DNA of 64,000 bases from Betaproteobacteria bacterium (GTDB lineage Bacteria > Bdellovibrionota_B > Oligoflexia > Silvanigrellales > Silvanigrellaceae): positions 15,834-79,833 of the forward strand of contig VGHE01000013.1 of the NCBI GenBank assembly GCA_016868315.1. Reading direction: 5' to 3'. Below the pieces are notes generated by a model. It was not told where the DNA came from. It searched no databases and saw nothing but the letters and a program-made list of their open reading frames with translations. This document shows, in pieces, positions 27,649 through 35,923 of this stretch. Positions within the stretch are counted from its first letter, which is position 1; the number at the start of each line of letters is the position of its first letter. The position numbers were made by a program, and so were the translations under genes.

Positions 27649-28749
27649 ATGGATTCGAAAAAGCCTGAGCGTTGGGTGAGAAAGGGTGTCAGACTTATGA
27701 AGCAGGGCGCGGAAACACCCCGGAATTGCTTAATCCTGGGCGGAGGCGCGCTCGGGCTCTTGTTGCACTACAATTTGACTCATGCGTTTTCCGAAAACGG
27801 CAGCCCAACACGCAGAGTCACACACAGCAGAACAACCGTTCCAGAGCCCATACTGTTTGAGCAAGCAACTGCGGAAGCTCTCCCATTTCAAGTGGAATAC
27901 CACACAGGGTCTGCACAAAGTTGCCTAAAAATAATTGACCCTGAGTTGGTTTTTATTTGTGTTCCTCCGGAGAGCACAGAGGAAGTTTTGCACACCTGGC
28001 TTGCTGCAATGGAGACATGGGGGCAACCCAAAACTCAAGTTCAGATAATTTTTTGCAACAACGGCTGCCTAAGTCCAGCGACACTTGGCCGAATCCAGCA
28101 AGCACATTCACGATTTTCTTTCCTGCGCGCGCTCTTTTTTGTGGGAGCGATGCGCACTATACATGAAGATCATACCGTCATCCGCTGGACGGGTGGAACT
28201 CGTGTTGTTTGGGACTGGCTGCGGCCGCCGCTTGAACACCGGTCGACTGAATTGCCCAACTTTCTGAGTTGCCCTGCAGCCCTCGCCAGTGGTCAGTCAA
28301 CTCGAACTGCGCCAGTCAAGAGTTCGGCTGCAACCCTGGGTTTTACAGAATGGATGCGCGAAACAACTATCTTCGCTGCTGAACGGTGCAAATTCTTTAC
28401 CAACTTCATGCTTGCCGCAGCCGTGGGTCCTCAACTCGCCAAAAACAAAACATTGTCAGAGCGTCTCGAAGACTCCATCGTTTCTCATCAGGCACAACAA
28501 TTCGCCGTTTTGTGGGAGCATCATGGAGTGACTGCCGAACAGCTGAAATTGACCTTGATGTCGACCGTGGCCGACACGGGGGAAAACATCAACTCACTGA
28601 GCTATGCTGCTGTTCAGGGCAAGACCGGAACCATGGCGTGGTTTTTGCAAAGCCTGGAGGAAGACATTCGACGCTCTCCTCGGCGTGCTAAACTTGAGCC
28701 GCTGATTTCGTTTCTGAGTTCCGTCCGCAAAAATTGGAGGATGGAATAA
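27649..28749 (+). CDS. PanE/ApbA-like NAD(P)-binding oxidoreductase
   Basis: A 366-residue protein from ATG 27649 (GAGGG eight bases upstream); ATG 27697 is an alternative. The N-terminal Rossmann motif NCLILGGGALGLLLHYNL (GGGALG at 31-36), FICVPP, and the C-terminal helical domain with TGENINSLSYA and QGKTGT resemble 2-dehydropantoate 2-reductase (the C-terminal Asn/Ser and Glu region). The overall similarity is distant, and pantothenate synthesis cannot be claimed. Its stop overlaps the ATG of the rhomboid gene by one base (TAATG), so it is translated with the protease cluster. Confidence 0.7.
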   Translation: MDSKKPERWVRKGVRLMKQGAETPRNCLILGGGALGLLLHYNLTHAFSENGSPTRRVTHSRTTVPEPILFEQATAEALPFQVEYHTGSAQSCLKIIDPELVFICVPPESTEEVLHTWLAAMETWGQPKTQVQIIFCNNGCLSPATLGRIQQAHSRFSFLRALFFVGAMRTIHEDHTVIRWTGGTRVVWDWLRPPLEHRSTELPNFLSCPAALASGQSTRTAPVKSSAATLGFTEWMRETTIFAAERCKFFTNFMLAAAVGPQLAKNKTLSERLEDSIVSHQAQQFAVLWEHHGVTAEQLKLTLMSTVADTGENINSLSYAAVQGKTGTMAWFLQSLEEDIRRSPRRAKLEPLISFLSSVRKNWRME

Positions 28750-30200
28750 TGAACAGCGAACCATCATCAGCCGATACTGCGGTCGGATACAAGCCTCCAT
28801 TTCTGACTTTTGTTCTGATTGGCATCAATGCCTTCGTCTATTTAATGATTCAACTTCAAGGCGGACCAACCTACGAAAATCTGCTGCGCTACGGCGCTAA
28901 GGAAAATGGTCTAATTGCTGAAGGTGAAATTGGACGCCTGTTTTTTCCAATGTTCATGCATGCAAATCCTGCACATATTCTTTTTAATATGTTTGCACTT
29001 TACCAATTCGGGAGAGTCTTTGAGGTTCTCACTGGCGCGAGAAATCTTTTTGTCACCTACATTCTGGGCGGACTTCTTGGAAATGCGGCGAGTTTCGTGC
29101 TCAGCAGTTCCCTTTCGGTTGGTGCATCGAGCAGTCTCTTCGCGCTTCTTTTTGCCCTCTATGTGCTGGAGCGCTACCAGCAGAAAATAAATCTCGAGAG
29201 CACAGGCATCAAAACCAGAACCTCGCTTGGTCCAGTCATTGTAATTAACGCGGTCATCACCTTTTTAATTCCAAACATCGATTGGGCTTCCCACCTGGGT
29301 GGTAGTATTGCCGGAGTTCTCATCGGGCTGGGCATTGTCATGAAGCACAAAATGAACACCCGTCTGCTGGGCATGGTCAAATACTGGAGAGTCGATCCCT
29401 CAACGCTTCAGCTGCGCTTTTATCAGCGCGAAGGATTATACCTCGCGGTGGTTGGGACTTTAATTTTCGCTGCGTTTTTCAAAATACCGACCGTGAGCTT
29501 TGCCGATAGAGTTTTTGGTCTAGGTGTTCTTGAGGCCAGCAGTAATCCGACGACGGGTCACGCTGAAGCTGAGTTACCTCGTTATCGCTCGGCATTCGAC
29601 GCACCTGAGTCTCCTGTCTATCCGGAGACACTTCTTCAACAGGCCATGGCAAATCTGGCCGCCGGACGTTTCGACGCTGCCGAATCGATGTTCATTGTTC
29701 TCAAGCAACTCAATAAATTTGGGCTTGGAACAACTGAGTTTGCATCGCAGTCAACACACACACTGCTGGAAAAGGCTGAGGAGGCAGCACGCAGCCGTGA
29801 GCAGCTTGATGCGACTCTTGTTCAAGCATTGACCGACGAGAATACATCGGTTGCCGCACAACCAGGATACTGTGATAGAGCGGCAGATTACGCTCGCTCC
29901 ATAGGCTTTTATTCCATTTCTGGACTTTTGTACCGGTGTGCATTCTTCATGGATTTTGGCAACAAAAAATTTGCTCAATCAGCCATTGCGGACTTGTGGT
30001 TGGAGAGCAGTCGATGTGAAAAGAATCTTATTCTCACCTTTAGAAACAGCAACGCAGATGGTTTTGGTGACTTCCGTGTGCAACGTGAGTCGTGTTCCAA
30101 CCACCTTGATGAATTCAGAGCGCAGCTCATTCAATTAGAAGGCCTCGGCTTTCTTACTAAGAATGGTGCTGTTCCAGAAAAAAAAGCATCTTTTAACTAA
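28749..30200 (+). CDS. Rhomboid-family intramembrane serine protease with C-terminal soluble domain
   Basis: A 483-residue membrane protein. The rhomboid core (about 15-200) has HANPAHILFNMF with H76/N80, the nucleophile motif GASSS with S127, and the partner histidine H182 in WASHLGGSIAG, each in a hydrophobic helix. One further helix lies at about 232-248. Residues about 270-483 are soluble, helical and cysteine-containing, unlike minimal rhomboids. GGAGG is eight bases before ATG. It is followed after 12 bases by two subtilisin genes whose products share a C-terminal membrane tail. By analogy with rhombosortase and MYXO-CTERM proteases, it is a good candidate to cleave those tails. This pairing is inferred from context. 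Confidence 0.9.
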   Translation: MNSEPSSADTAVGYKPPFLTFVLIGINAFVYLMIQLQGGPTYENLLRYGAKENGLIAEGEIGRLFFPMFMHANPAHILFNMFALYQFGRVFEVLTGARNLFVTYILGGLLGNAASFVLSSSLSVGASSSLFALLFALYVLERYQQKINLESTGIKTRTSLGPVIVINAVITFLIPNIDWASHLGGSIAGVLIGLGIVMKHKMNTRLLGMVKYWRVDPSTLQLRFYQREGLYLAVVGTLIFAAFFKIPTVSFADRVFGLGVLEASSNPTTGHAEAELPRYRSAFDAPESPVYPETLLQQAMANLAAGRFDAAESMFIVLKQLNKFGLGTTEFASQSTHTLLEKAEEAARSREQLDATLVQALTDENTSVAAQPGYCDRAADYARSIGFYSISGLLYRCAFFMDFGNKKFAQSAIADLWLESSRCEKNLILTFRNSNADGFGDFRVQRESCSNHLDEFRAQLIQLEGLGFLTKNGAVPEKKASFN

Positions 30201-30212
30201 CTAAGGCAGACG

Positions 30213-32327
30213 ATGTTGATGAAGAGTATAAAATATTCAACGTTGTTTCAGAGCATCTTCATTGCGTTGGTGGTGTTTTTCGTTGGTTGTGGCCAGCAGG
30301 GTCTTGAGACTGGCATTCGCGCGAAAATTCCCGAGAAGAGTGTTCGCCTTCCGACCCCCGCCAACGTCGATGCGTGGTGGTCACAATGGGACAAGAAGAC
30401 GTTTATTGTCGGCATGGTTGAACGCGAAGAGGTGTCGACCTCAGAAGCTCTTCTTCAAACGCGGCAGTTGCTCGCGGGGGCTTTGATTTCGTCAGTTTCA
30501 AACACCGATGGTCTTCGATCCGGGCAATCCCGCTTGGCTCTCGATGCTCTTGCCGGAGCCCTTGTCCTGGAGCGCCAAACACTCATTCCCGACCTTCCAG
30601 AAGTGGGATTGGAGCTTTCATCGAGTTCGCCGACCCCTCCGTCCAACCGGATTCAGGTGTCCCACTATTTTGTTTCTGTGCCTTCTGTTGTGCAGGGTGC
30701 GGAAAAAGCATCTCAGTATGGTCTTGAGGGGTTGTTGCGCTTCAGCGACGCGCTGACGAAGCGTCAAGGTACGGCCGGGTTGCTGCAAGCTCTGGCGCGT
30801 GCACGGGGAGTTGAATGGGTAGAACCTAATTTGGTTGGTTACTTGCGTTCACAGAGAAGGCCTGGTGCGGAACAAGCCGGCGCACTCGGAATTGCGCCCG
30901 AGTTCAAATACAACACGTCAATTGTTTCAGTGCTCAAGAGAATTCGCGCCGACACAGCCTACTCTTATGTTGAGCGAACCAAGCCAAAGCTCTCTTCGGT
31001 CACGGTGGCCATCCTCGATACCGGTGTTGACTCCGATCATCCTGAACTCAAAGACCAGATGTTCGTGAATCCTGGGGAAACCAAGGATGGATTAGACAAC
31101 GATAACAATTGTTACGTCGATGACATTTTTGGAATTGATGCCACGCTTGAGTGTGGCCGCGATGATGGCGTTGTTCCGCGACCCGGTCATGCTGATTTAG
31201 GTGGATCCGGTAAGCAGTGTCCACGCACGCGTGCCGACGATGAGCTGTCTGCAAACTGTGGCCACGGTAGCCATGTTGCGGGAATTGTTGCAGCCAAACA
31301 TGGTGGAGATCTCAGTACCATTGGTGTTTGTCCGAGCTGTAAGATTCTCTCTGTTCGTGTAGCCGAGCGCTGCGTGCAGCCCGACACCAATCAAGCTGGA
31401 GAATGTCGGCGACCCATGACCGCATTTGACCCGCTCACCTCGTATGAGGTCGACGGTGGAATTTCAGATGCTTCTCAGGTGCGAGCTCTGGCTTATCTTT
31501 ACAATCTGCGCGCTCCTGACAATCGGAATCGTTTGCTTGTCAATGTGGTCAATCTGAGTCTTGGTAAGTATTTTGCATCGCGCTCAATGAGTTACATTAT
31601 TCGCAATCTGCAGCGCAAAAATATTATTGTGGTAGCAGCAGCCGGCAACGACGGAACTGAGACCCCGAGCTATCCTGCTGCTTACGACAGTGTGGTTGCT
31701 GTTTGTGCCACCAGCGAGGACTATGCAAAGGGCGTCTACGGCCGCGCACCCTTTAGCAACTTCGGCGACTGGGTCGATATTTGCGCTCCGGGAACTGACA
31801 TAGTTTCGACCACGCCGGGAAAAACCTTCGATGGCGGCGGGCTTTTCGTAGACAAGAGTGGAACAAGTCAGGCAACGCCCTTTGTTGCAGGTGCGCTTGG
31901 TTATCTGCTTTCTTATTATGGCAACGATAAGAGTGCTCCGCAGATCGTAGAGATGCTCAAGGACGCTGCTGATTCTGAATCACTTTATAATTCACCGAGC
32001 AATCGCGTGCCGGGAACGGGTGAGAGACTTTACCGTGCGTGCTACACGGATACCTCCAACTGCGACAATCTTCTCGGATCTGGTTTTCTTGACCTCGATG
32101 CTGCGCTTCAGGGAAGGAAGCAAAGCAAAACAAATTTTGACTATCTCTCCAATCAACCGGGAGGCTGTATTGTGAGCTCGGCTGCAGCGCTGCACTCACG
32201 CTCGTTCAGTGATCAGCTCTTGTGGTTTCTCACCAGCATGCCAGCTCTTTTGGCTCTGGCTTATATGATTTTGCTTGTCCTCCGTTGGACATCTCGCAGA
32301 AAAATATCCGGGAGAACGAGACAATGA
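30213..32327 (+). CDS. Subtilisin-like (S8) protease with C-terminal GCIVSS-membrane-basic tail
   Basis: A 704-residue exported protease. The N-terminal signal ends in a lipobox-like VGC (C26). A propeptide-like region of about 200 residues precedes the catalytic domain: D269 (AILDTGVDSDHP), H351 (CGHGSHVAG), oxyanion N479 (AAAGNDG) and S552 (SGTSQATP). Calcium-binding-like DGLDNDNNCYVDD is inserted at about 292-304, and there are extra cysteines. The last 55 residues carry GGCIVSS (650-656), a hydrophobic helix (about 668-691) and RRK, a tripartite sorting tail. It overlaps the next paralogue by four bases (ATGA) and follows the rhomboid gene. Substrate unknown. Confidence 0.92.
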   Translation: MLMKSIKYSTLFQSIFIALVVFFVGCGQQGLETGIRAKIPEKSVRLPTPANVDAWWSQWDKKTFIVGMVEREEVSTSEALLQTRQLLAGALISSVSNTDGLRSGQSRLALDALAGALVLERQTLIPDLPEVGLELSSSSPTPPSNRIQVSHYFVSVPSVVQGAEKASQYGLEGLLRFSDALTKRQGTAGLLQALARARGVEWVEPNLVGYLRSQRRPGAEQAGALGIAPEFKYNTSIVSVLKRIRADTAYSYVERTKPKLSSVTVAILDTGVDSDHPELKDQMFVNPGETKDGLDNDNNCYVDDIFGIDATLECGRDDGVVPRPGHADLGGSGKQCPRTRADDELSANCGHGSHVAGIVAAKHGGDLSTIGVCPSCKILSVRVAERCVQPDTNQAGECRRPMTAFDPLTSYEVDGGISDASQVRALAYLYNLRAPDNRNRLLVNVVNLSLGKYFASRSMSYIIRNLQRKNIIVVAAAGNDGTETPSYPAAYDSVVAVCATSEDYAKGVYGRAPFSNFGDWVDICAPGTDIVSTTPGKTFDGGGLFVDKSGTSQATPFVAGALGYLLSYYGNDKSAPQIVEMLKDAADSESLYNSPSNRVPGTGERLYRACYTDTSNCDNLLGSGFLDLDAALQGRKQSKTNFDYLSNQPGGCIVSSAAALHSRSFSDQLLWFLTSMPALLALAYMILLVLRWTSRRKISGRTRQ

Positions 32328-34420
32328 ACGTCTTTAAATATTTTTTAGCATCTCTCGTTTTTGCATTGCCTTCCTGCGGAGATAAAAAATCTGAATACGA
32401 GGTGTACCAGAAGGTCAGCGGAGTGACCTGGCCAACGCTGGAAAATCCTACTGCGTGGCGAAAGCTTTGGGATGGTAGGTCTTGGATTGTTGCACTTTCG
32501 CGTGACTATCAACAATTAAAGAGCCGTGAGAGGTTGCGCGATCAGCTTGCTTTTTCACTTGTGCGCACTCTGCAGGAGAGAGACCCTGCATTTGTTGTGA
32601 GTGCAGATTTTCACGCACGTGCTGCACAACTCATTAATGCGCATGTGGTTGACATCCGTAACATGGAGCAGACCTTGAGTTCGGGGCACGCACCGATGCC
32701 TGTCTTCGGATTCGGCACGCTCTCGCTCCGTGGAGGATCCGCTGGCCTGGAGCAATTGTTGATGGCCAGCGAGTTTCTTGGAAGTCAGTTGCGCGGGCTA
32801 GAAGCCGAGGTCAGGAATAACTACCTTCTCGAATTCATGTGGTCTTCACTCGAGAGAACACCTGGGGTTGAGTTTGCCGAGCCCGACTTGGAGAGCCAGA
32901 CTCAGGCCACGCCTGCTGAGATTCAGACCTTTCTGAAGAATCAGTGGAATACAAATGTGATTGGTGTTGCTGAACTTGCTCCACTCATGGCTCAGAGCGG
33001 ACAGTCTGTTGTGGCAATCATCGACACAGGTGTAGACAACGCGCTCGATGCAGCCGGTTCGCCGCTGGATGGGCGTTTCTTCAAGAATCCGGGCGAAGAT
33101 CCTGCACGTGGAAAAAGTGAGGGTTCCGACGACGATGGCAACGGTTGGGTCGATGACTTCATGGGTATTGACGCAACGATTCCCAAAGGTGAAGTCGACA
33201 GAAGTCCTGCTCCACGGCCAGGTTCCAACGATGTTGGCGGCAAGGGCGCCCGGTGTGATGACACGGGCGCAAAGAATGCATCAAGCTGTGGCCACGGCAC
33301 GCACGTTGCTGGGATTGTTGCTGGATACGGACCTGCTGGTGCATTTCCATATGCGGGTGTGTGCCCGTTAAATTGCCAAATTCTCCCTATCCGTGCAGCG
33401 CGCCGTTGCTTTGGTCCAAAGAGTCAACCCGATGCTCTCTGCCAGCCGGCAGAGGAGGCGGGTGCCTTTAATCCCGAGCAGCAGCGTGAGTTTGACGGCG
33501 GAATCACGGATTCTTCGCAGCTGCGGGCACTGGCCTATATTCTTGATTTGGAGTCACCCTCGAGTCCGGGTCGCCTGGCCACCAACGTGGTGAACCTCAG
33601 CATCGGTAAGTATTTTTCAAGTCGCTCGTTGTCGCTCATTTCGAGACGTTTGATTCAAAACGATGTGTTAATGGTCGCAGCAGCAGGTAATCAGAACGTT
33701 GAGGTTCCGATGTTCCCTGCTGCCTACCGTGATGTTATTGCGGTGTGCGCAACGAGTAAGGCTCCTGGCGAGCAAGAGCCCACGGGAAGTAGTGACCCTA
33801 CCAAGGGTGCTGCCGGTTCTCGTGGCGAACGATTTAAGGCGCGCTACAGCAACTTTGGTGACTGGGTAGACATCTGTGCCCCAGGCACACGAATAATTGC
33901 TTCAGTTCCGGGTGGAGATACGGATTTTAAGAGTGGAACGAGTCAGGCGTCGCCGCATGTTTCGGGCATCGCTGGGCTCATTAAGGCGCTGCGTCCGAGC
34001 CTTTCAGCCCTCGAGATTCGTTCGCTTCTCATCAAGTATTCTGATTTTGATTTTCTCTACGGTTTGTTGGCCAACGGTCGGCGCGTGAACGCTGATTTTG
34101 AATACTCACCCTATCCGGACATCAAGGTTTTTCTTCTGGGCGCAGGGGAGTTGAGCGCATCAAATATCTTTTTCGCACTCACCGATCCGAGTAAAGCGCG
34201 TCTGAGTCAGGCGAGCTCCGCAATTGAATCTGGAGATACCAGCCAAGTGAAGGAGGGCTGTATCGTGTCGAGTCTTGCGGCAAATCATCCTCTCAAGACT
34301 CTCGAGCGCACCACAAGCATGCCTTTCATGTTATTGCTTTCGTATGCCATTTTCTTCCTCTTTCGGGTTTCTAGGCGCAAAAAAAAGTCCGGCGGGCTGC
34401 CGGACTCTCCTCATGAATGA
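32324..34420 (+). CDS. Second subtilisin-like (S8) protease with the same C-terminal tail
   Basis: A 698-residue paralogue of the preceding protease. The start ATG 32324 overlaps the previous stop; the lipobox-like signal ends at LPSC (C18). The catalytic triad is D234 (IIDTGVD), H324 (CGHGTHVAG) and S540 (SGTSQASP), with N456 in AAAGN. A DDDGNGWVDD insert and cysteine pairs match the first copy. The last 55 residues begin EGCIVSS (644-650), then TSMP, a hydrophobic helix and RRKKK, and align with the first copy without gaps. Tandem duplication followed by divergence is likely. The 3' codons also encode a minus-strand terminator. Confidence 0.92.
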   Translation: MNVFKYFLASLVFALPSCGDKKSEYEVYQKVSGVTWPTLENPTAWRKLWDGRSWIVALSRDYQQLKSRERLRDQLAFSLVRTLQERDPAFVVSADFHARAAQLINAHVVDIRNMEQTLSSGHAPMPVFGFGTLSLRGGSAGLEQLLMASEFLGSQLRGLEAEVRNNYLLEFMWSSLERTPGVEFAEPDLESQTQATPAEIQTFLKNQWNTNVIGVAELAPLMAQSGQSVVAIIDTGVDNALDAAGSPLDGRFFKNPGEDPARGKSEGSDDDGNGWVDDFMGIDATIPKGEVDRSPAPRPGSNDVGGKGARCDDTGAKNASSCGHGTHVAGIVAGYGPAGAFPYAGVCPLNCQILPIRAARRCFGPKSQPDALCQPAEEAGAFNPEQQREFDGGITDSSQLRALAYILDLESPSSPGRLATNVVNLSIGKYFSSRSLSLISRRLIQNDVLMVAAAGNQNVEVPMFPAAYRDVIAVCATSKAPGEQEPTGSSDPTKGAAGSRGERFKARYSNFGDWVDICAPGTRIIASVPGGDTDFKSGTSQASPHVSGIAGLIKALRPSLSALEIRSLLIKYSDFDFLYGLLANGRRVNADFEYSPYPDIKVFLLGAGELSASNIFFALTDPSKARLSQASSAIESGDTSQVKEGCIVSSLAANHPLKTLERTTSMPFMLLLSYAIFFLFRVSRRKKKSGGLPDSPHE
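34379..34406 (-). terminator. Rho-independent terminator of the HPF operon, inside the second protease gene
   Basis: On the minus strand AGTCCGGC / GCCGGACT (8 bp, 5-base loop) is followed by eight T residues. The complementary A-run encodes the lysines of the RRKKK tail of the plus-strand protease. Confidence 0.85.
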
Positions 34421-34440
34421 ACTGAGCAATCGAGCTCGGT

Positions 34441-34764
34441 TCAACTTGCCTGAGCAATGCCTTTCACAGGCTTGTGATGATCATAGCGCTTGCTGTGCGC
34501 CTTTTTAATTTGCTCCATCGCACGACGGGTCGCCCCATGAATGCTGTGATACATATCGGGCGAACGTATTGTCACGTCACCATGAAATGGACCATCGTTC
34601 CAGGTCAGGTGTACAACGTGGTCATTGCCTTCCAGCGACAAAGCCCAGCGGCTCCCGAAGTTGTGAAGTGCAAGTGGCTTCAACTTTTCTGTTGATTCTG
34701 CCTCGCAGCACTCGCGCAACGCTTGGGTTAATTCAAAACCATGAGCCGCAACCTGATTCGCCAT
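34441..34764 (-). CDS. HPF/YfiA-like ribosome hibernation factor
   Basis: A 107-residue protein. The pattern GFELTQALRECCEAESTEKL at the start and DMYHSIHGATRRAMEQIKKA near residues 70-89 match the S30AE (HPF/RaiA) fold, which ends in a basic helix (HSKRYDHHK). These proteins bind the 30S decoding site and inactivate ribosomes in stationary phase. The usual first beta strand is weakly conserved, so it is a divergent short form. ATG 34764 has an AAAAAGGAG site; longer frames are inside the upstream gene. It is the last gene of a three-gene operon with a DUF4388 protein and a receiver-TPR protein, and ends at a strong terminator. Confidence 0.72.
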   Translation of the reverse strand: MANQVAAHGFELTQALRECCEAESTEKLKPLALHNFGSRWALSLEGNDHVVHLTWNDGPFHGDVTIRSPDMYHSIHGATRRAMEQIKKAHSKRYDHHKPVKGIAQAS

Positions 34765-34777
34765 GAGAAACTCCTTT

Positions 34778-35923
34778 TTAGGAAATTGCTTCAGCCACTC
34801 GCGAAAAGTACGAACCTCTCGTACTGACCAATTCGGCATGAATTCTTCTTGCGTCCTCCTCAAATCCTCGGTTGTTTGAGAGTTCAAAGAGTAAATACAG
34901 TAAAGCTTTGTGCAGACCCTCCTGAACGAGTGTAACAACGGAGACAGGCCAACGGTTTGCCATTGAGCCTCTCGCCCGCAATTTGAAATCGCGGTTCAGT
35001 GCAATCACTTTGTGGAGTTGTTGAATGACGAAACCGTGGTTTGGAATCAGTTGGACACCTGCACCAAATTCAGATTCGAGGATTCGAATCGCTCTGTTCA
35101 CTGCCACGTCCCATCCGGTCAGATTCTTCTCGATGAAGACAGCTTCCATCAACAAAAATACCTTGTTGGCGGAGCCCACGACCTCTTGAAGCTCATTTTC
35201 GGCGGCCTTCGGTAGATCTTGAGCATGAAGATTCCAAGTGTCCACAATGATTCCCATTGCGTACATTTTGAAGATCGCTTTGAGTGTATAAATTTTCGAC
35301 AATCGGCTCTTCTCGTCGATAATTGTTGTGAAGTCTTTGTGCTGCTCCACGAGGGTCAACATGTCTTTTAGAAAATCTGTTTTTGCGAGTGGTCGAGCGC
35401 GTTCATCGATTTTTAGCGCCGGTGACTGGCGTGCAGCAGCCTCGAACAGGCGGATGTGGCGATTATCCTCTTCACATTCATCGAGGGTTTGATCCCAGCG
35501 AAAGCGCAGACCCAAGTCGGGTGTTTTCAATTTTTCGATGCCGCTGACTTCAATATCCAAAGTGGGGTAGAGCGAGAGCGAAGTGAGAATTTCTTTCGAC
35601 TGAAGAACAAGTGCCTCCCACAGGTCGGTCATGTTGAGTAAGCCCGTCTGAACCAGCAAGTCTCCAAATCGGAATCTCTCGTTGACCTTGCCCGCAAGCT
35701 CAACGAACAGGTCAAGAGAGATTCTTCCCTCACGGTAGATCACATCACCAAGGCGATCATCAAGCAGGTTTGAATTGCAATGAGTGATCTCTCCGCCCTG
35801 CAGGAAGACGTTTTTCTGTCCCTCCGAGCAGGAGAATTTTACCGATCCGGTAAAGTGCATTGTCCTTAGGTCGAGGAGAAAATCCCTCAACATTCTTCCG
35901 TCAATAGTGGTTCGCTGATTCAT
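34778..35923 (-). CDS. DUF4388 (PatA-like N-terminal) domain protein
   Basis: A 381-residue cytoplasmic protein. Residues about 12-60 contain the DUF4388/PatA N-terminal signature: FTGSVKFSC, then VFLQGGEITHCNSNLLDDRLGDV, followed by FGDLLVQTGLL typical of the next helical part. This domain occurs in signalling proteins of deltaproteobacteria, cyanobacteria and relatives, often with receiver or TPR partners. The start overlaps the stop of the receiver-TPR gene by four bases (ATGA), so the two proteins are likely partners. Exact role unknown. Confidence 0.83.
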   Translation of the reverse strand: MNQRTTIDGRMLRDFLLDLRTMHFTGSVKFSCSEGQKNVFLQGGEITHCNSNLLDDRLGDVIYREGRISLDLFVELAGKVNERFRFGDLLVQTGLLNMTDLWEALVLQSKEILTSLSLYPTLDIEVSGIEKLKTPDLGLRFRWDQTLDECEEDNRHIRLFEAAARQSPALKIDERARPLAKTDFLKDMLTLVEQHKDFTTIIDEKSRLSKIYTLKAIFKMYAMGIIVDTWNLHAQDLPKAAENELQEVVGSANKVFLLMEAVFIEKNLTGWDVAVNRAIRILESEFGAGVQLIPNHGFVIQQLHKVIALNRDFKLRARGSMANRWPVSVVTLVQEGLHKALLYLLFELSNNRGFEEDARRIHAELVSTRGSYFSRVAEAIS

